Notes under the pieces: model-generated
The model's database searches: none
Told to the model about the DNA's origin: nothing
What the model saw: only the letters and a program-made list of their open reading frames with translations
Part shown: piece by piece, positions 20,416 through 30,750 of the stretch
Layout of the letters: every line of letters begins with the position of its first letter
How positions within the stretch are numbered: the first letter of the stretch is position 1
Translations under genes and position numbers: made by a program
Assembly: GCA_027452145.1 (NCBI GenBank)
Contig: DAIDHB010000182.1
Coordinates: 1-41,245 of the forward strand
DNA: 41,245 bases
Direction: 5' to 3'
Origin: Planctomycetales bacterium
Lineage (GTDB): Bacteria; Planctomycetota; Planctomycetia; Isosphaerales; Isosphaeraceae

Positions 20416-23310
20416 ATGTCCCGGTCACGTTTCATCATCGGCATCGACCTGGGAACCACCAACTGCGCGGTGGCCTATGTCGACACCCAGGGTCGCGATC
20501 GGCCGTCGGCGGACATCCGCGACTACGCCGTGCCGCAGCTCGTCGCGCCGGCCGAGACGGCGCCCCGGTCGATGCTGCCGTCGTTTTTGTACCTGCCGGG
20601 TGAGCACGAGCTTCCCCCCGGCGCGGCGCGGCTGCCCTGGGACGAGACGAGCGACCGAATCATCGGTGAGTTCGCGCGGATTCAGGGCGCACGTGTCCCC
20701 GCGCGGTTGGTCAGCAGCGCCAAGAGCTGGCTGTGCCACCCGGGGATCGACCGCGAGGCCGCCATCCTGCCCTGGGGCAGCGGGCCGGAGGTCAAGAAGG
20801 TCTCGCCCGTCGCCGCCTCGGCCGAGTATCTGGCGCACATCCGAGACGCCTGGAACGCCGGCTTCGCCGCCGATGACGAGGAGCTGCGCCTCGAGCGGCA
20901 GGAGATCGTGCTCACCGTGCCAGCCTCGTTCGACGAGGCGGCGCGCGAGCTGACGATCCAGGCCGCGCGCGAGGCGAAGTTCGCCAGCCTCACGCTGCTC
21001 GAGGAGCCGCAGGCGGCGTTCTACTGCTGGATCGTCTCGCACAAGGACGGATGGCAGCGCGAGGTGCGGGCCGGCGAGCTGATCCTGGTTTGCGACATCG
21101 GCGGCGGCACGACGGACTTTAGTCTGATCACCGTAGTCGAGACTGCGACGGGACCAGGCTTCCGGCGCGTCGCGGTGGGCGATCACCTGATGCTCGGCGG
21201 CGACAACATCGACCTGGCGCTGGCGCACCACGTCGAAAAGAAGCTCGGCGGCGCGCGGCTCGACGCCGAGCAGTGGAGCGCGCTGCGCTTCGCCTGCCGT
21301 ACGGCGAAGGAGAAGCTGCTGGGCGAAGGCCCGGCGGCCGCCTCGCGCTGGCCCGTGACGATCGCCGGGCGCGGATCTCGTATCATCGGCGGCAGCATCC
21401 AGTCGGAGCTCACCCGCGAGGAGGTCGAGTCGATCGCCATCGAGGGGTTCTTCCCGCGAGTGTCGAGGGGCGAGGATCCCCAGCGCACGGCGAAGTCCGG
21501 GTTGCAGGAGTTCGGCCTGCCGTTCGTGGCGGACCCGGCCGTGCCCAGGCACCTGGGATACTTCCTCCGCCGCCACAGGGCCGAGGCGATCGATCCCTCC
21601 GGACACCAGCCCGAGGACCGGCCGGCCCGGCCCGACGCGATCCTGTTCAACGGCGGCGCGCTGACGCCCGAGATCGTCCGCGGCCGGATCGTCGACGTGA
21701 TGTCTTCCTGGTTCGTCGACGATCCCGGTGCACCGTACGCACCGCGGGTGCTCACGAACCCCTCGCTCGACCTGGCCGTTGCTCGCGGGGCCGCGTATTA
21801 CGGCGTGGTGCGGCGAGGCGGCGGCATCCGGATCGGCGGCGGGACCGCGCGGTCCTTCTACGTCGGATTCGAGTCGGTCACGGCGTCCGACCGGCCATGG
21901 CTCTGCGCGGTTCCGCGCGATGCGCAGGAGGGCGAGGAGATCGCGATCGCCGGCCACGACTTCGAGCTATTGATGGGCCAGCCGGTCGCATTCCCGCTCG
22001 CAAGCAGCTCGGTCCGCCCGGACGACCGGCCCGGGGATCTCGTCGGCTCCGACCCGGATTCGATCCGCGAGCTGCCGCCGCTTCAGGGCTTGATGCGAGT
22101 CGGGCGCAAGGCGAAGGCCGAGCGCGTGCCGGTCAGCCTGGCGGCGCGGGTGACGGAGGTCGGCACCGTCGAGCTGTGGTGCCAGTCGCGCACCGACGAC
22201 CGCCGCTGGCGGCTCCAGATCCAGCTCCGCGGGCCCGCCGGCCAGCCCGCGCCGCGCGGGACGGTCACGGGCCGCGAGACCGACCGCGACGTCCTCGAGC
22301 AATCCGTGATCGACGCGGCGGTCGAGGTCATCCGCGCGGCGTTCCAGGCGGGCATCAACCAGCCTCCGGACGCCCCCAACCCATCGAGGGTCATCAAGCG
22401 GCTCGAGGAGGCGCTCGAGGAACCGCGGGACCGGTGGCCACCGTCGGCACTGCGCGCCTTCTGGGAGCCGCTGAAGGAGCTGGCCGACCACCGTCTCAAG
22501 AGCCCGCAGCACGAGTCACGCTGGCTCAACCTCGCGGGATTCGCGCTACGCCCCGGTCGGGGATACCCGCTGGACGAGGTCCGGATCAAGGCCCTCTGGC
22601 CGATCTTCTCGCAGGGGGTGCGACACACCAGGGAAGTGCAGTGCTGGGCCGAGTGGTGGATCCTCTGGCGGCGGGTCGCGGCCGGCCTGGCCCGGGCGCA
22701 TCACGAGGAGATCCACCGGCGGCTGGCGGCGTTCCTGATGCCCGCCAAGGGGACGAGCCCGGCGAAGAAGGCCGGCCGGCCCAAGCCCGAGCCGCACGAG
22801 CTGGCCGAGATGTGGCGCTGCGCCGCGAGCCTCGAGCGGCTCTCGCCCGAGGTCAAAGAGATGCTGGGTTCGGTGCTGATCAAGGAGCGGACCCCGATCC
22901 CCGGCGCGACGGCGCTGTGGTGCCTCGGCCGGTTCGGTGCCCGGGTGCCGCTCTACGGACTGGCGAACACGGCGGTCCGACGCGAGGCCGCCGAGCGCTG
23001 GACTGAGGCGCTGCTCTCGCGAACATTCGCACCGGGCCGCGAGACGGCCGAGGCGATCTTCGCCCTGTCGCAGCTCGCCCGCGTTGCCAACGACCGCGCC
23101 CGCGATTTGGATGACTTGCTACGGCAGCGGGTGTTCGCCCGGCTCGCCGAGCTAGGAGCCGACGAGGAGACGTTGCGGCCGGTGCGCGAGTATCACGAGC
23201 TCCAGACCGCGCAGGAAGGGCAGGCGCTGGGCGACTCGCTGCCGATCGGGTTGCGGCTGCTCTCGGACGCCGCGGCGGCCGCCGAGACGGCGGCCGCCAC
23301 GGACTCCTGA
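20416..23310 (+). CDS. Hsp70-family ATPase with long C-terminal region (DUF3731-like)
   Basis: 964 aa, against about 640 for DnaK. The actin-like ATPase is clear: phosphate-1 loop GIDLGTTNCAVAYVD at 9-23, phosphate-2 loop DIGGGTTDFSLI at 227-238 and the adenosine motif FNGGALTPEIVRGRI. The region after about 540 does not look like the DnaK substrate-binding beta-sandwich. It contains a helical segment (from ALRAFWEPLKELADHR, through HTREVQCWAEWWILWRRVAAG, to MWRCAASLERL), which I assign to DUF3731 from memory of family architecture. Good Shine-Dalgarno (AGAGGAAGG) before the ATG at 20416. No DnaJ or GrpE lies nearby, so it is probably a specialised Hsp70 paralogue and not the main chaperone. 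Its client is unknown. Confidence 0.87.
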   Translation: MSRSRFIIGIDLGTTNCAVAYVDTQGRDRPSADIRDYAVPQLVAPAETAPRSMLPSFLYLPGEHELPPGAARLPWDETSDRIIGEFARIQGARVPARLVSSAKSWLCHPGIDREAAILPWGSGPEVKKVSPVAASAEYLAHIRDAWNAGFAADDEELRLERQEIVLTVPASFDEAARELTIQAAREAKFASLTLLEEPQAAFYCWIVSHKDGWQREVRAGELILVCDIGGGTTDFSLITVVETATGPGFRRVAVGDHLMLGGDNIDLALAHHVEKKLGGARLDAEQWSALRFACRTAKEKLLGEGPAAASRWPVTIAGRGSRIIGGSIQSELTREEVESIAIEGFFPRVSRGEDPQRTAKSGLQEFGLPFVADPAVPRHLGYFLRRHRAEAIDPSGHQPEDRPARPDAILFNGGALTPEIVRGRIVDVMSSWFVDDPGAPYAPRVLTNPSLDLAVARGAAYYGVVRRGGGIRIGGGTARSFYVGFESVTASDRPWLCAVPRDAQEGEEIAIAGHDFELLMGQPVAFPLASSSVRPDDRPGDLVGSDPDSIRELPPLQGLMRVGRKAKAERVPVSLAARVTEVGTVELWCQSRTDDRRWRLQIQLRGPAGQPAPRGTVTGRETDRDVLEQSVIDAAVEVIRAAFQAGINQPPDAPNPSRVIKRLEEALEEPRDRWPPSALRAFWEPLKELADHRLKSPQHESRWLNLAGFALRPGRGYPLDEVRIKALWPIFSQGVRHTREVQCWAEWWILWRRVAAGLARAHHEEIHRRLAAFLMPAKGTSPAKKAGRPKPEPHELAEMWRCAASLERLSPEVKEMLGSVLIKERTPIPGATALWCLGRFGARVPLYGLANTAVRREAAERWTEALLSRTFAPGRETAEAIFALSQLARVANDRARDLDDLLRQRVFARLAELGADEETLRPVREYHELQTAQEGQALGDSLPIGLRLLSDAAAAAETAAATDS

Positions 23311-23363
23311 TCGACGCTCCATCTCTCCGACGACGGCTCGGCCCGGATTGGCCCGGCTGGAAT

Positions 23364-25466
23364 TTATTCGCCCAGCCTCGACCCTTTCGCACGCACGTTG
23401 AGAGGAATCGCCTCGCCCGGCTTCGCGTCGCTCGAAAATCGCACGGGAACGTTCCACACGTGCCGCTGGATGCGACAGAGCTTCGAGTCGCCGTTGCAGA
23501 CGAAACTCTGCACCGAGACCCGCAGGTCGAGGGTATCGCCGGCGGCCATCGTACGCGCCAGGGGAACCTTAACCGTGAAGCTCGGCGTCGCGGGCTTGAT
23601 CCGCTCGCCCTCGGGACGAACCTTGCTCGAGAGGGCGTCCGTCTTGCCCGGGGCCTCGACCAGGTAGATCGTCGGCTCGTCCTCGTTGAGCTTGTCCCCC
23701 TTCGTCAGGTTCAGGTTGACCGCGAACGCCACCTCCTCGCCGGGCGCGGCCTCGGCAGCGGGTGCGTCGATCACGCTGGCCCGGGCGAAGCTGGGCGGAC
23801 GGGGCGCCTGCCGGGGTGCCTGGAGGCCGGCCAGGGCGATCGTGCGGACCGCGCGGGTCTTGAGGTCGACCACGCGGACCTTGTGATTGTTGGTGTCGGC
23901 CACGTAGAGCTCGTGCCCTGCCACGCTGATCCCGCCGGGCTCGTAGAAGTGCGGCGGATTATCCTGATCTCCCGGGTGGCCCTGCCCGGCGCCGACGAGT
24001 GTATGGACGGCGTGCGACTTGACCGTGCAGGCCTTGATTTTATTGTTATATGAGTCGGCGATGTAGAGATGGCCGTTCCCGTAGGCGACGCCAAGGCAGT
24101 GCTGGAGCAGCACCGAGTTGCCGGCGCCGTCGTGGTCGCCGTTGATGAACAGGCCCCGGCCGACGATGGTCCGCACGATCGGCTCGCGGGTGCGGACGCC
24201 CGTGATCATGCGGATGCCCGAGACCTCCGAGTCGGCCACGAACAGGTGGTCGCCGTCGGTGGCCAGCCCGCTCGGCTGGGCGAAGCGGGCCTCCTCGGCG
24301 CCGCCGTCGAGGATGTTCTCGTAGCCCGATCCGGCCAGCACACTGACGGTCTCGGACTCGGGATCATACCTCCAGATCTGGTGCGGGCCGGCCATGGCGA
24401 TGTAGAGGTGCCGGTCTCCCGGGATGCGGATGACGTCCCAGGGGCTCGACAGCGCGGTCGTACGCGCCGGGCCGCTGAAGGGCCGCGGATAGATCCGCAT
24501 CATCTGACGGCCGGTGCCGGCCAGCGTGGCGACCTGCCGGGCCTTCAGGTCCACCGCGCGGATCGCGTGGTTCTCGGTGTCGGCGACGTAGATCGTGTCG
24601 CCCTCGGCGTAGACCCCCTGCGGCCGATTGAACCGGGCCTTCTCGTACGGGCCGTCCTCGAAGCCCTCCTGGCCGTCGCCGATGGCGATGGCATCGGAGC
24701 CGTCGAGCCCCGCCTGGACGATCCGGTTGTGACCGGTGTCCGAGACGAACAGTCGCCGGCCCGGGACGTCGGCGAAGACCTTGCCGGGGAAGAGCAGGGG
24801 GCCTTCTGGCGTGCGATCCATCTCGGGGGAGAATTTCAGCGGCGTCAGGTTCAGATCGCCGCGCTGCTGGTGTGCCGCCACGAGCTTGCCGATGACGCGG
24901 TCGAGCTGTTCGTAGTGCCCCTCGCCGGAGACCTTGCCCACGTACTGGCCGTTGGCGTCGATCAGGACCAGCGTCGGCCAGCTCTCGACGCCGAACCGGG
25001 TCCAGAGAACCTGACGCGCGTCGTTGATCACCGGGTGCTTGATGCGGTACTCGGCCACCTTGCGGCGGATGTTCGCGGTCTCGTGCTCGGCGGGAAACTT
25101 GCCCGTGTGCACCCCGATGACGACCAGCTCGTTGGGGTACTTGGCCTCGAGCTTCGCCAGATCGGGCAAGACGTGGTGGCAGTTGATGCAGCAGAACGTC
25201 CAGAAGTCGAGCAGGACGATCTTGCCTCGGAGCTCGCTGAGGTGGATCGGCCCGCTGTTGATCCAGCCGACCCCGCCCTCGAGGCTGGGGCCTTCCTCCT
25301 GGGTGTACGAGACGAGCTTCAGGTTCCTCTCAGCCGGAGTGCGGTGCCGTCCCAGGCCCGGTCGAGAGCCTCGGCTCGCCCCGTCGAACAGCAGAACGAG
25401 GGAGCCGACAATCGCGAGGCCTGCCAGCAATCGAGCGGAGCGAGCCAGAGCAAGACGATGAATCAT
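23364..25466 (-). CDS. Membrane-anchored thioredoxin-like/NHL-repeat protein (NHLRC2-like)
   Basis: 700 aa. Residues of about 10-28 form a hydrophobic anchor or signal. The thioredoxin-like domain (about 50-190) has the active-site motif FCCINCHHV with CINC at 93-96, plus the later cis-Pro strand ESWPTLVLID. Six NHL-type repeats follow, recognisable by LFVSDTGHNRI, IYVADTENHAI, LYIAMAGPHQI, LFVADSEVSGI, LYIADSYNNKI and LYVADTNNHKV, predicting a six-bladed propeller; a strand-rich domain of about 130 residues ends the protein. This order matches animal NHLRC2 and its bacterial relatives. It is probably extracytoplasmic; the redox partner is unknown. An ATG at 25466 with AAAGG 7 bases upstream is preferred; the one at 25481 is possible. 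Confidence 0.9.
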   Translation of the reverse strand: MIHRLALARSARLLAGLAIVGSLVLLFDGASRGSRPGLGRHRTPAERNLKLVSYTQEEGPSLEGGVGWINSGPIHLSELRGKIVLLDFWTFCCINCHHVLPDLAKLEAKYPNELVVIGVHTGKFPAEHETANIRRKVAEYRIKHPVINDARQVLWTRFGVESWPTLVLIDANGQYVGKVSGEGHYEQLDRVIGKLVAAHQQRGDLNLTPLKFSPEMDRTPEGPLLFPGKVFADVPGRRLFVSDTGHNRIVQAGLDGSDAIAIGDGQEGFEDGPYEKARFNRPQGVYAEGDTIYVADTENHAIRAVDLKARQVATLAGTGRQMMRIYPRPFSGPARTTALSSPWDVIRIPGDRHLYIAMAGPHQIWRYDPESETVSVLAGSGYENILDGGAEEARFAQPSGLATDGDHLFVADSEVSGIRMITGVRTREPIVRTIVGRGLFINGDHDGAGNSVLLQHCLGVAYGNGHLYIADSYNNKIKACTVKSHAVHTLVGAGQGHPGDQDNPPHFYEPGGISVAGHELYVADTNNHKVRVVDLKTRAVRTIALAGLQAPRQAPRPPSFARASVIDAPAAEAAPGEEVAFAVNLNLTKGDKLNEDEPTIYLVEAPGKTDALSSKVRPEGERIKPATPSFTVKVPLARTMAAGDTLDLRVSVQSFVCNGDSKLCRIQRHVWNVPVRFSSDAKPGEAIPLNVRAKGSRLGE

Positions 25467-25848
25467 TCCAGGACCTTTCATGGTGACGGGGCCATCCCTC
25501 GCGATCAGGTCTTCGCGACACGATTCGCCACGACGCGACACGAATCCTCGCGACATGCGAGGCGGCCGGGTCGCACATCCCCACGGGGGCATTGTAAACC
25601 AACGGGCAGACCGGAGGCACCATCTTCCGACGGGGTGGGTCGGGCCTGCTGGCCGCATGGCCGGGCAACGGCCCCCTCGCGCCGGCCAAACTGGCGGCGG
25701 CTCGCCGCGGATGTTAAGATTAGATGTCGGGGCGTGGAAGTGTGGGATTATTCTCCACCGGCCGGGCGCAGCGGGACACGTTCGATCGATCCGGACGGGC
25801 GGGGGAAGGAGCCGGCCCCGGGTCGTCGGATGCGGCGGAGCGACCATC
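25467..25848. other. Divergent intergenic region between the NHL protein and prs
   Basis: 382 bases, no supported gene. Near the NHL gene there are direct repeats of CGCGACACGA at 25514-25523 and 25534-25543, with a partial third copy CGCGACATGCGA at 25549-25560. An AT-richer patch (TTAAGATTAGATG, about 25713-25725) is a possible -10 region for prs, but no good -35 accompanies it. Confidence 0.4.
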
Positions 25849-26862
25849 GTGAGCATGGACAAGTCGTTGATCTGCACCGAGGAATCGTCCAAGAAGACCG
25901 ATCCCTACGGCGAGTTGAAGGTCTTTGCGGGCAGCTCGAGCCAGGGGATCGGACAGGCGATCTGCAGCCGGCTGGGCCTCGAGCTGGCCAGATCGGAGAC
26001 CATGGTCTTCAGCGAGGGGAACGTCTTCGTCCGCGTCCTGGAAAACGTCCGCGGCCGCGACGTCTTCATCGTCCAGGGGATCGATTACCCGGTCAACGAC
26101 AACCTCGTCGAGTTGCTGTTCTGGATCGACGCCTTCAAGCGAGCCAGCGCGACGCAGGTCACGGCCGTCATCCCCTACTTCTCCTATGCCAAGGGGGACA
26201 AGAAGGACGAGCCCCGCGTGTCGATCCGGGCCCGCGTCTGCGCCGACTGCATCGAGGCCGCGGGCGCCGACCGCGTGCTGACGATGGACCTGCACAGCCC
26301 ACAGATCCAGGGATTCTTCAAAATCCCGGTCGACCACCTCTACGCGATGCCCGTGCTGGTCGACTACTTCCGTGCCAAGAAGATCCCGGACCTGACCGTC
26401 GCGGCGCCCGACGTCGGCTTCGGCAAGCAGGCGTATCGCTTCGGCGAGATGATGAACGCGCCCGTCGTCTTCGGCAACAAGACCCGACGCGGCCACGACG
26501 AGAAGGCGGAGATGCTCGACATCGTCGGCGAGGTCGAGGGGCGAAACGTCCTGATCGTGGACGACTTCACGATCACCGGCGGCACGCTCATCCAGATGGC
26601 CCAGGAATGCCGGCGCCGCGGGGCTCGCGACATCTATGCCTGCGTCTCGCACGGCGTTTTCTCCCGGGGCTCGGCGGCCAAGCTCGCCCAGAGTCCGATC
26701 AAGGAGCTCGTGCTGACCGACACCATCCAGTATCGATTCGAACCCCTGGCTCCCTGCTGCAAGGTCGTCAGCATCGCCAGCCTGTTCGCCGACGCCATCC
26801 TTTCGATCCATCGCCGCGAAAGCGTCAGCCGGCTGTTCAAATACCACTCCGACGGCCCCTGA
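25849..26862 (+). CDS. prs: Ribose-phosphate pyrophosphokinase, divergent
   Basis: 337 aa. Makes PRPP from ribose 5-phosphate and ATP. Recognised by the ATP/ribose-phosphate region (VIPYFSYAKGDKKDEPRVSI, equivalent to IPYFGYARQDRK), TMDLHSPQIQGFF, and the PRPP loop VLIVDDFTITGGTL (usually VDDMIDTAGT). PDVGFGKQAYRF replaces the common PDVGGVVRAR-type segment. These changes mark a divergent branch, so allosteric behaviour should not be assumed. The GTG at 25849 has GGAG 8 bases upstream; the ATG two codons later (25855) is the alternative. It is transcribed away from the NHL gene. Confidence 0.9.
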   Translation: MSMDKSLICTEESSKKTDPYGELKVFAGSSSQGIGQAICSRLGLELARSETMVFSEGNVFVRVLENVRGRDVFIVQGIDYPVNDNLVELLFWIDAFKRASATQVTAVIPYFSYAKGDKKDEPRVSIRARVCADCIEAAGADRVLTMDLHSPQIQGFFKIPVDHLYAMPVLVDYFRAKKIPDLTVAAPDVGFGKQAYRFGEMMNAPVVFGNKTRRGHDEKAEMLDIVGEVEGRNVLIVDDFTITGGTLIQMAQECRRRGARDIYACVSHGVFSRGSAAKLAQSPIKELVLTDTIQYRFEPLAPCCKVVSIASLFADAILSIHRRESVSRLFKYHSDGP

Positions 26863-26949
26863 TGATCCGGGCCGGGACTCGGACGCCCGTTCTCCGACCC
26901 ATCCCCTTATCCGGCAGGGATTAATGCTGAACTGCTGTACGCCCCCGCG

Positions 26950-26978
26950 TTGACTTCACCTGGGCGGATGCCTAGCAT
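26950..26978 (+). promoter_or_regulatory. Predicted sigma70-type promoter of the MoxR/VWA pair
   Basis: TTGACT (26950-26955), a 17-base spacer and TAGCAT (26973-26978). The match to consensus with ideal spacing is good, and it lies 60 bases upstream of the MoxR-like start. It implies that the ATPase/VWA pair has its own transcript separate from prs. Confidence 0.55.
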
Positions 26979-27037
26979 AAGGGGAGCTTTTCCTGACGAG
27001 CTGCGCGGTTCGACCCACCCGGAGAGGCAACCAACCG

Positions 27038-28471
<1,434 letters not shown>

Positions 28472-28493
28472 ACCTCGAGGGGATCGCTCGCCC

Positions 28494-29633
28494 ATGTCCT
28501 TGTATGAATACAGCAAGTGGGACGGCTCGCAGCAGTTCCTCCCGCAGTCCGCCGACAAGGTCTTCGACCAGCTCTCCGAATACCTGATGCAGTACGGCGA
28601 GCGGGTCCTCCGCAACATGGACGACCTCGAGGACGAGATGCCCGAGGTCGTCGACCTGATCCAGAAAGAGGGCCTGATCGAGAAGGACACCGAGGGACAG
28701 TGGCGGGTTACGCCGAAGGGGATCCGCCGCATCCAGGACAAGTCGCTCGACGACCTGTTCCAGTCCTTCCGCCGCGACTCGCTCGGCCGCCACGACACGG
28801 CCGAGAAGGGCGAGGGCACCGTGCCGGTCGAGGACACCCGGCCGTATGTCTACGGCGACTCGCTGGCGAATCTCAACCTGCACGAGACCATCAAGAATGC
28901 CTACATCCGCCAGGGCGGCGGCGTGCCGATCCGGCTCTCGTCGGAGGATTACGTCGTCCACGAGACCGAGTTCCAGACCCGCTGCGCGACGGTCGTCCTG
29001 ATCGACATGAGCGGCTCGATGAACCGCTACGGCAAGTATTACACGACGAAGAAGGTCGCTCTGGCCTTGCAGGCGATGGTGCGAGCCCGCTATCCGCAAG
29101 ACTCGCTGCAAATGATCGGCTTCTACACGTTCGCCAACGTGATGAACGAGCGGCAGCTCATCAACTCGGCGCCCAAGCCGGTCAGCATGTTTGACAGCCG
29201 GATCCACCTGCGCTTCGACCTGGACCATCCGGCCAATCGCGTCCCGCAGCACTTCACCAACATCCACGCCGGCCTCCGCCTGGCGCGGAGCGTCCTGACG
29301 CGCCAGCCGGCCGCGAACAAGCAGATCATCGTCATCACCGACGGCGAGCCCACGGCCCACATCGAGGGCCGCGAGGTGGTGTTGATCTACCCGCCCGCCG
29401 AGAAGACCGCCACGCACACCCTGGCCGAGGTCCGCAACTGCGCCAACGCCGGCATCCGCGTCTCGAGCTTCGCGCTCATCGAGGATTACTTCTATCTCGG
29501 CCTGGTCAACTTCGTCGAGGAGATGGCCCGCGTCTCCCGCGGCGTGGCCGCGTACTGCTCGACCGACGAGATCGGCAACCTTGTCTTCGACAGCTTCGTC
29601 GGCGGCCGGCGCACCCGGCGATTTGGGCACTGA
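28494..29633 (+). CDS. VWA-domain protein, partner of the MoxR-like ATPase
   Basis: 379 aa. The MIDAS motif DMSGS is at 171-175 (VVLIDMSGSMNRYGKYY), with later metal-site residues in HFTNIHAGL and the strand IIVITDGEPT. The N-terminal 165 residues (LMQYGERVLRNMDDLEDEM; EGQWRVTPKGIRRIQ) contain a helical part and a possible small winged-helix-like segment. Paired with the ATPase directly upstream, it resembles the ChlI/ChlD-like two-gene modules known from actinobacteria and others (for example the Rv0958-Rv0959 type); the substrate is not known. The ATG at 28494 has GAGGGG about 12 bases upstream. It converges with the next gene 17 bases away. Confidence 0.88.
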   Translation: MSLYEYSKWDGSQQFLPQSADKVFDQLSEYLMQYGERVLRNMDDLEDEMPEVVDLIQKEGLIEKDTEGQWRVTPKGIRRIQDKSLDDLFQSFRRDSLGRHDTAEKGEGTVPVEDTRPYVYGDSLANLNLHETIKNAYIRQGGGVPIRLSSEDYVVHETEFQTRCATVVLIDMSGSMNRYGKYYTTKKVALALQAMVRARYPQDSLQMIGFYTFANVMNERQLINSAPKPVSMFDSRIHLRFDLDHPANRVPQHFTNIHAGLRLARSVLTRQPAANKQIIVITDGEPTAHIEGREVVLIYPPAEKTATHTLAEVRNCANAGIRVSSFALIEDYFYLGLVNFVEEMARVSRGVAAYCSTDEIGNLVFDSFVGGRRTRRFGH

Positions 29634-29650
29634 TTGTCGCGGTCCCGTCA

Positions 29651-30085
29651 TCAACCCTCTTTATCGGAATCCGGCCGGAACCAGTAGCGCCCTCCCGAAC
29701 CCTCGCGACGGCGGTGCAGCACCCCGCGCTCGCCGACCCGGTTCACGCCCAGATCGGCGCCCGGGGAATGCACCAGGATACGGACCGACCGCCGAGGGAA
29801 CCGGCCCCGCAGCACCTTCTGCACGTCCAGCTCCACCAGGAACGCGAACGACCCGATCCTCGCCGCGCCCTGGGTGGCGTCGACGGGATCGTCCTCGAGC
29901 TCGTCGTCCTCGCCGCCCCGGATGAGCCGGATCTCGCGCACGACCACCCGGGCCTGATCCTGGCCCGGGGTCAAATCCGCGGGATCGGCCGGCGGCGCAG
30001 GGTGGAGGGCGTCCCATCGCGCCCAGGCGGCCAGCACGACAAGGACCACCAGGCCCGAGGCGACCACGATCGAGGCTCTGCGCAT
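29651..30085 (-). CDS. Small anchored or secreted protein, unknown function
   Basis: 144 aa from the ATG at 30083-30085, preceded by GGAGGAA about 11 bases upstream. Residues of about 5-24 (IVVASGLVVLVVLAAW) form an anchor or uncleaved signal. The rest is strand-rich (ARVVVREIRLI; GSFAFLVELDVQKVLRGRFPRRSVRILVHSPG; GGRYWFRPD), with an acidic stretch EDDELEDD in between. The pattern of a 'rate or cost of pumping through a beta-barrel' domain, as in small secreted planctomycete proteins, is seen, but no family is recognised. Last gene of a three-gene minus-strand cluster (37 bases after the nucleotidyltransferase stop). Confidence 0.6.
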   Translation of the reverse strand: MRRASIVVASGLVVLVVLAAWARWDALHPAPPADPADLTPGQDQARVVVREIRLIRGGEDDELEDDPVDATQGAARIGSFAFLVELDVQKVLRGRFPRRSVRILVHSPGADLGVNRVGERGVLHRRREGSGGRYWFRPDSDKEG

Positions 30086-30122
30086 TCGCGTGTGTGTTCC
30101 TCCGGTCGAGGGGCCGAGGTTA

Positions 30123-30737
30123 TCAGCCCTCGGGGTCATCCAGAAGTGCCTTGAGCCGCCCCGAAAGCGGCTCGGGAAACCGACTCAGCCAGATTTCGTC
30201 GATAAGACCGACGTCGATCATGTCCCGAATGTGGACTCGATCTTTCAGGCGATACGACGTCAGTTTCATCCTGACCAGGGGTTCAGGCGAAACGACACGT
30301 GAGGTATCCGCGACTTCCGCCTCCGTTACCAGCGGGGCGGGCACCGGATCGTCGCTCCGGACCTTCTCTCCCGCCCAGACGATGTGCACGACAGCCCTGA
30401 CCCTGGCCGCGGGCCCGTCGAGAAAGATGTCGAGCCCCTCGACGTTCCGATAGACGAAACCGGCCACGCCGAGGACTTGCTTGGCCGCCTCGAGTTCCGA
30501 GCGGTTAAGCAGGATATCCACATCCGGAGTGTTTCTCACCGCCGCCTCGTCGATGCGCGCCACCCACGAGGCCACCGCGTTGCCGCCGATGATGGCATAG
30601 GGGATACCCTCCCCCTCAAGGGTCGCCGTTACGCGTCTCAGTCGATCAAGTACTCTCTCCACGGCGCGCTCCATCCTGTCGAGCAGGTCATGCGGCCAGG
30701 GAACCGATAAATCTCCGCCTATCGGAGTGACGCTCAT
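30123..30737 (-). CDS. Nucleotidyltransferase-fold protein
   Basis: 204 aa. AIIGGNAVASWVARID and NTPDVDILL give the GG(x)A and DxD (72-74) signature of the nucleotidyltransferase superfamily, of the kind seen in AbiEii/MNT-like proteins; later VRMKLTSYRLKDRVHIRDM resembles the helical part of that group, where K and D residues help shape the site. It might transfer a nucleotide to RNA, protein or a small molecule. It begins 13 bases after the radical-SAM-like gene, so the two are very likely cotranscribed. No antitoxin-like gene is adjacent, which argues against simple toxin-antitoxin use. Start ATG at 30737 with GGAG 8 bases upstream. Confidence 0.7.
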   Translation of the reverse strand: MSVTPIGGDLSVPWPHDLLDRMERAVERVLDRLRRVTATLEGEGIPYAIIGGNAVASWVARIDEAAVRNTPDVDILLNRSELEAAKQVLGVAGFVYRNVEGLDIFLDGPAARVRAVVHIVWAGEKVRSDDPVPAPLVTEAEVADTSRVVSPEPLVRMKLTSYRLKDRVHIRDMIDVGLIDEIWLSRFPEPLSGRLKALLDDPEG

Positions 30738-30750
30738 GGCTCCGTCTCCG

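Noticed and set aside
16830..20462. 1210-residue open frame antisense to leuS
   Set aside because: Low-complexity His/Arg/Asp/Val composition and complete overlap with leuS, which has all family motifs.
30123..30737. Toxin-antitoxin system of the AbiE/MNT-HEPN kind
   Set aside because: The nucleotidyltransferase has no adjacent HEPN or AbiEi-like partner; neighbours are the radical-SAM-like protein and an anchored protein.
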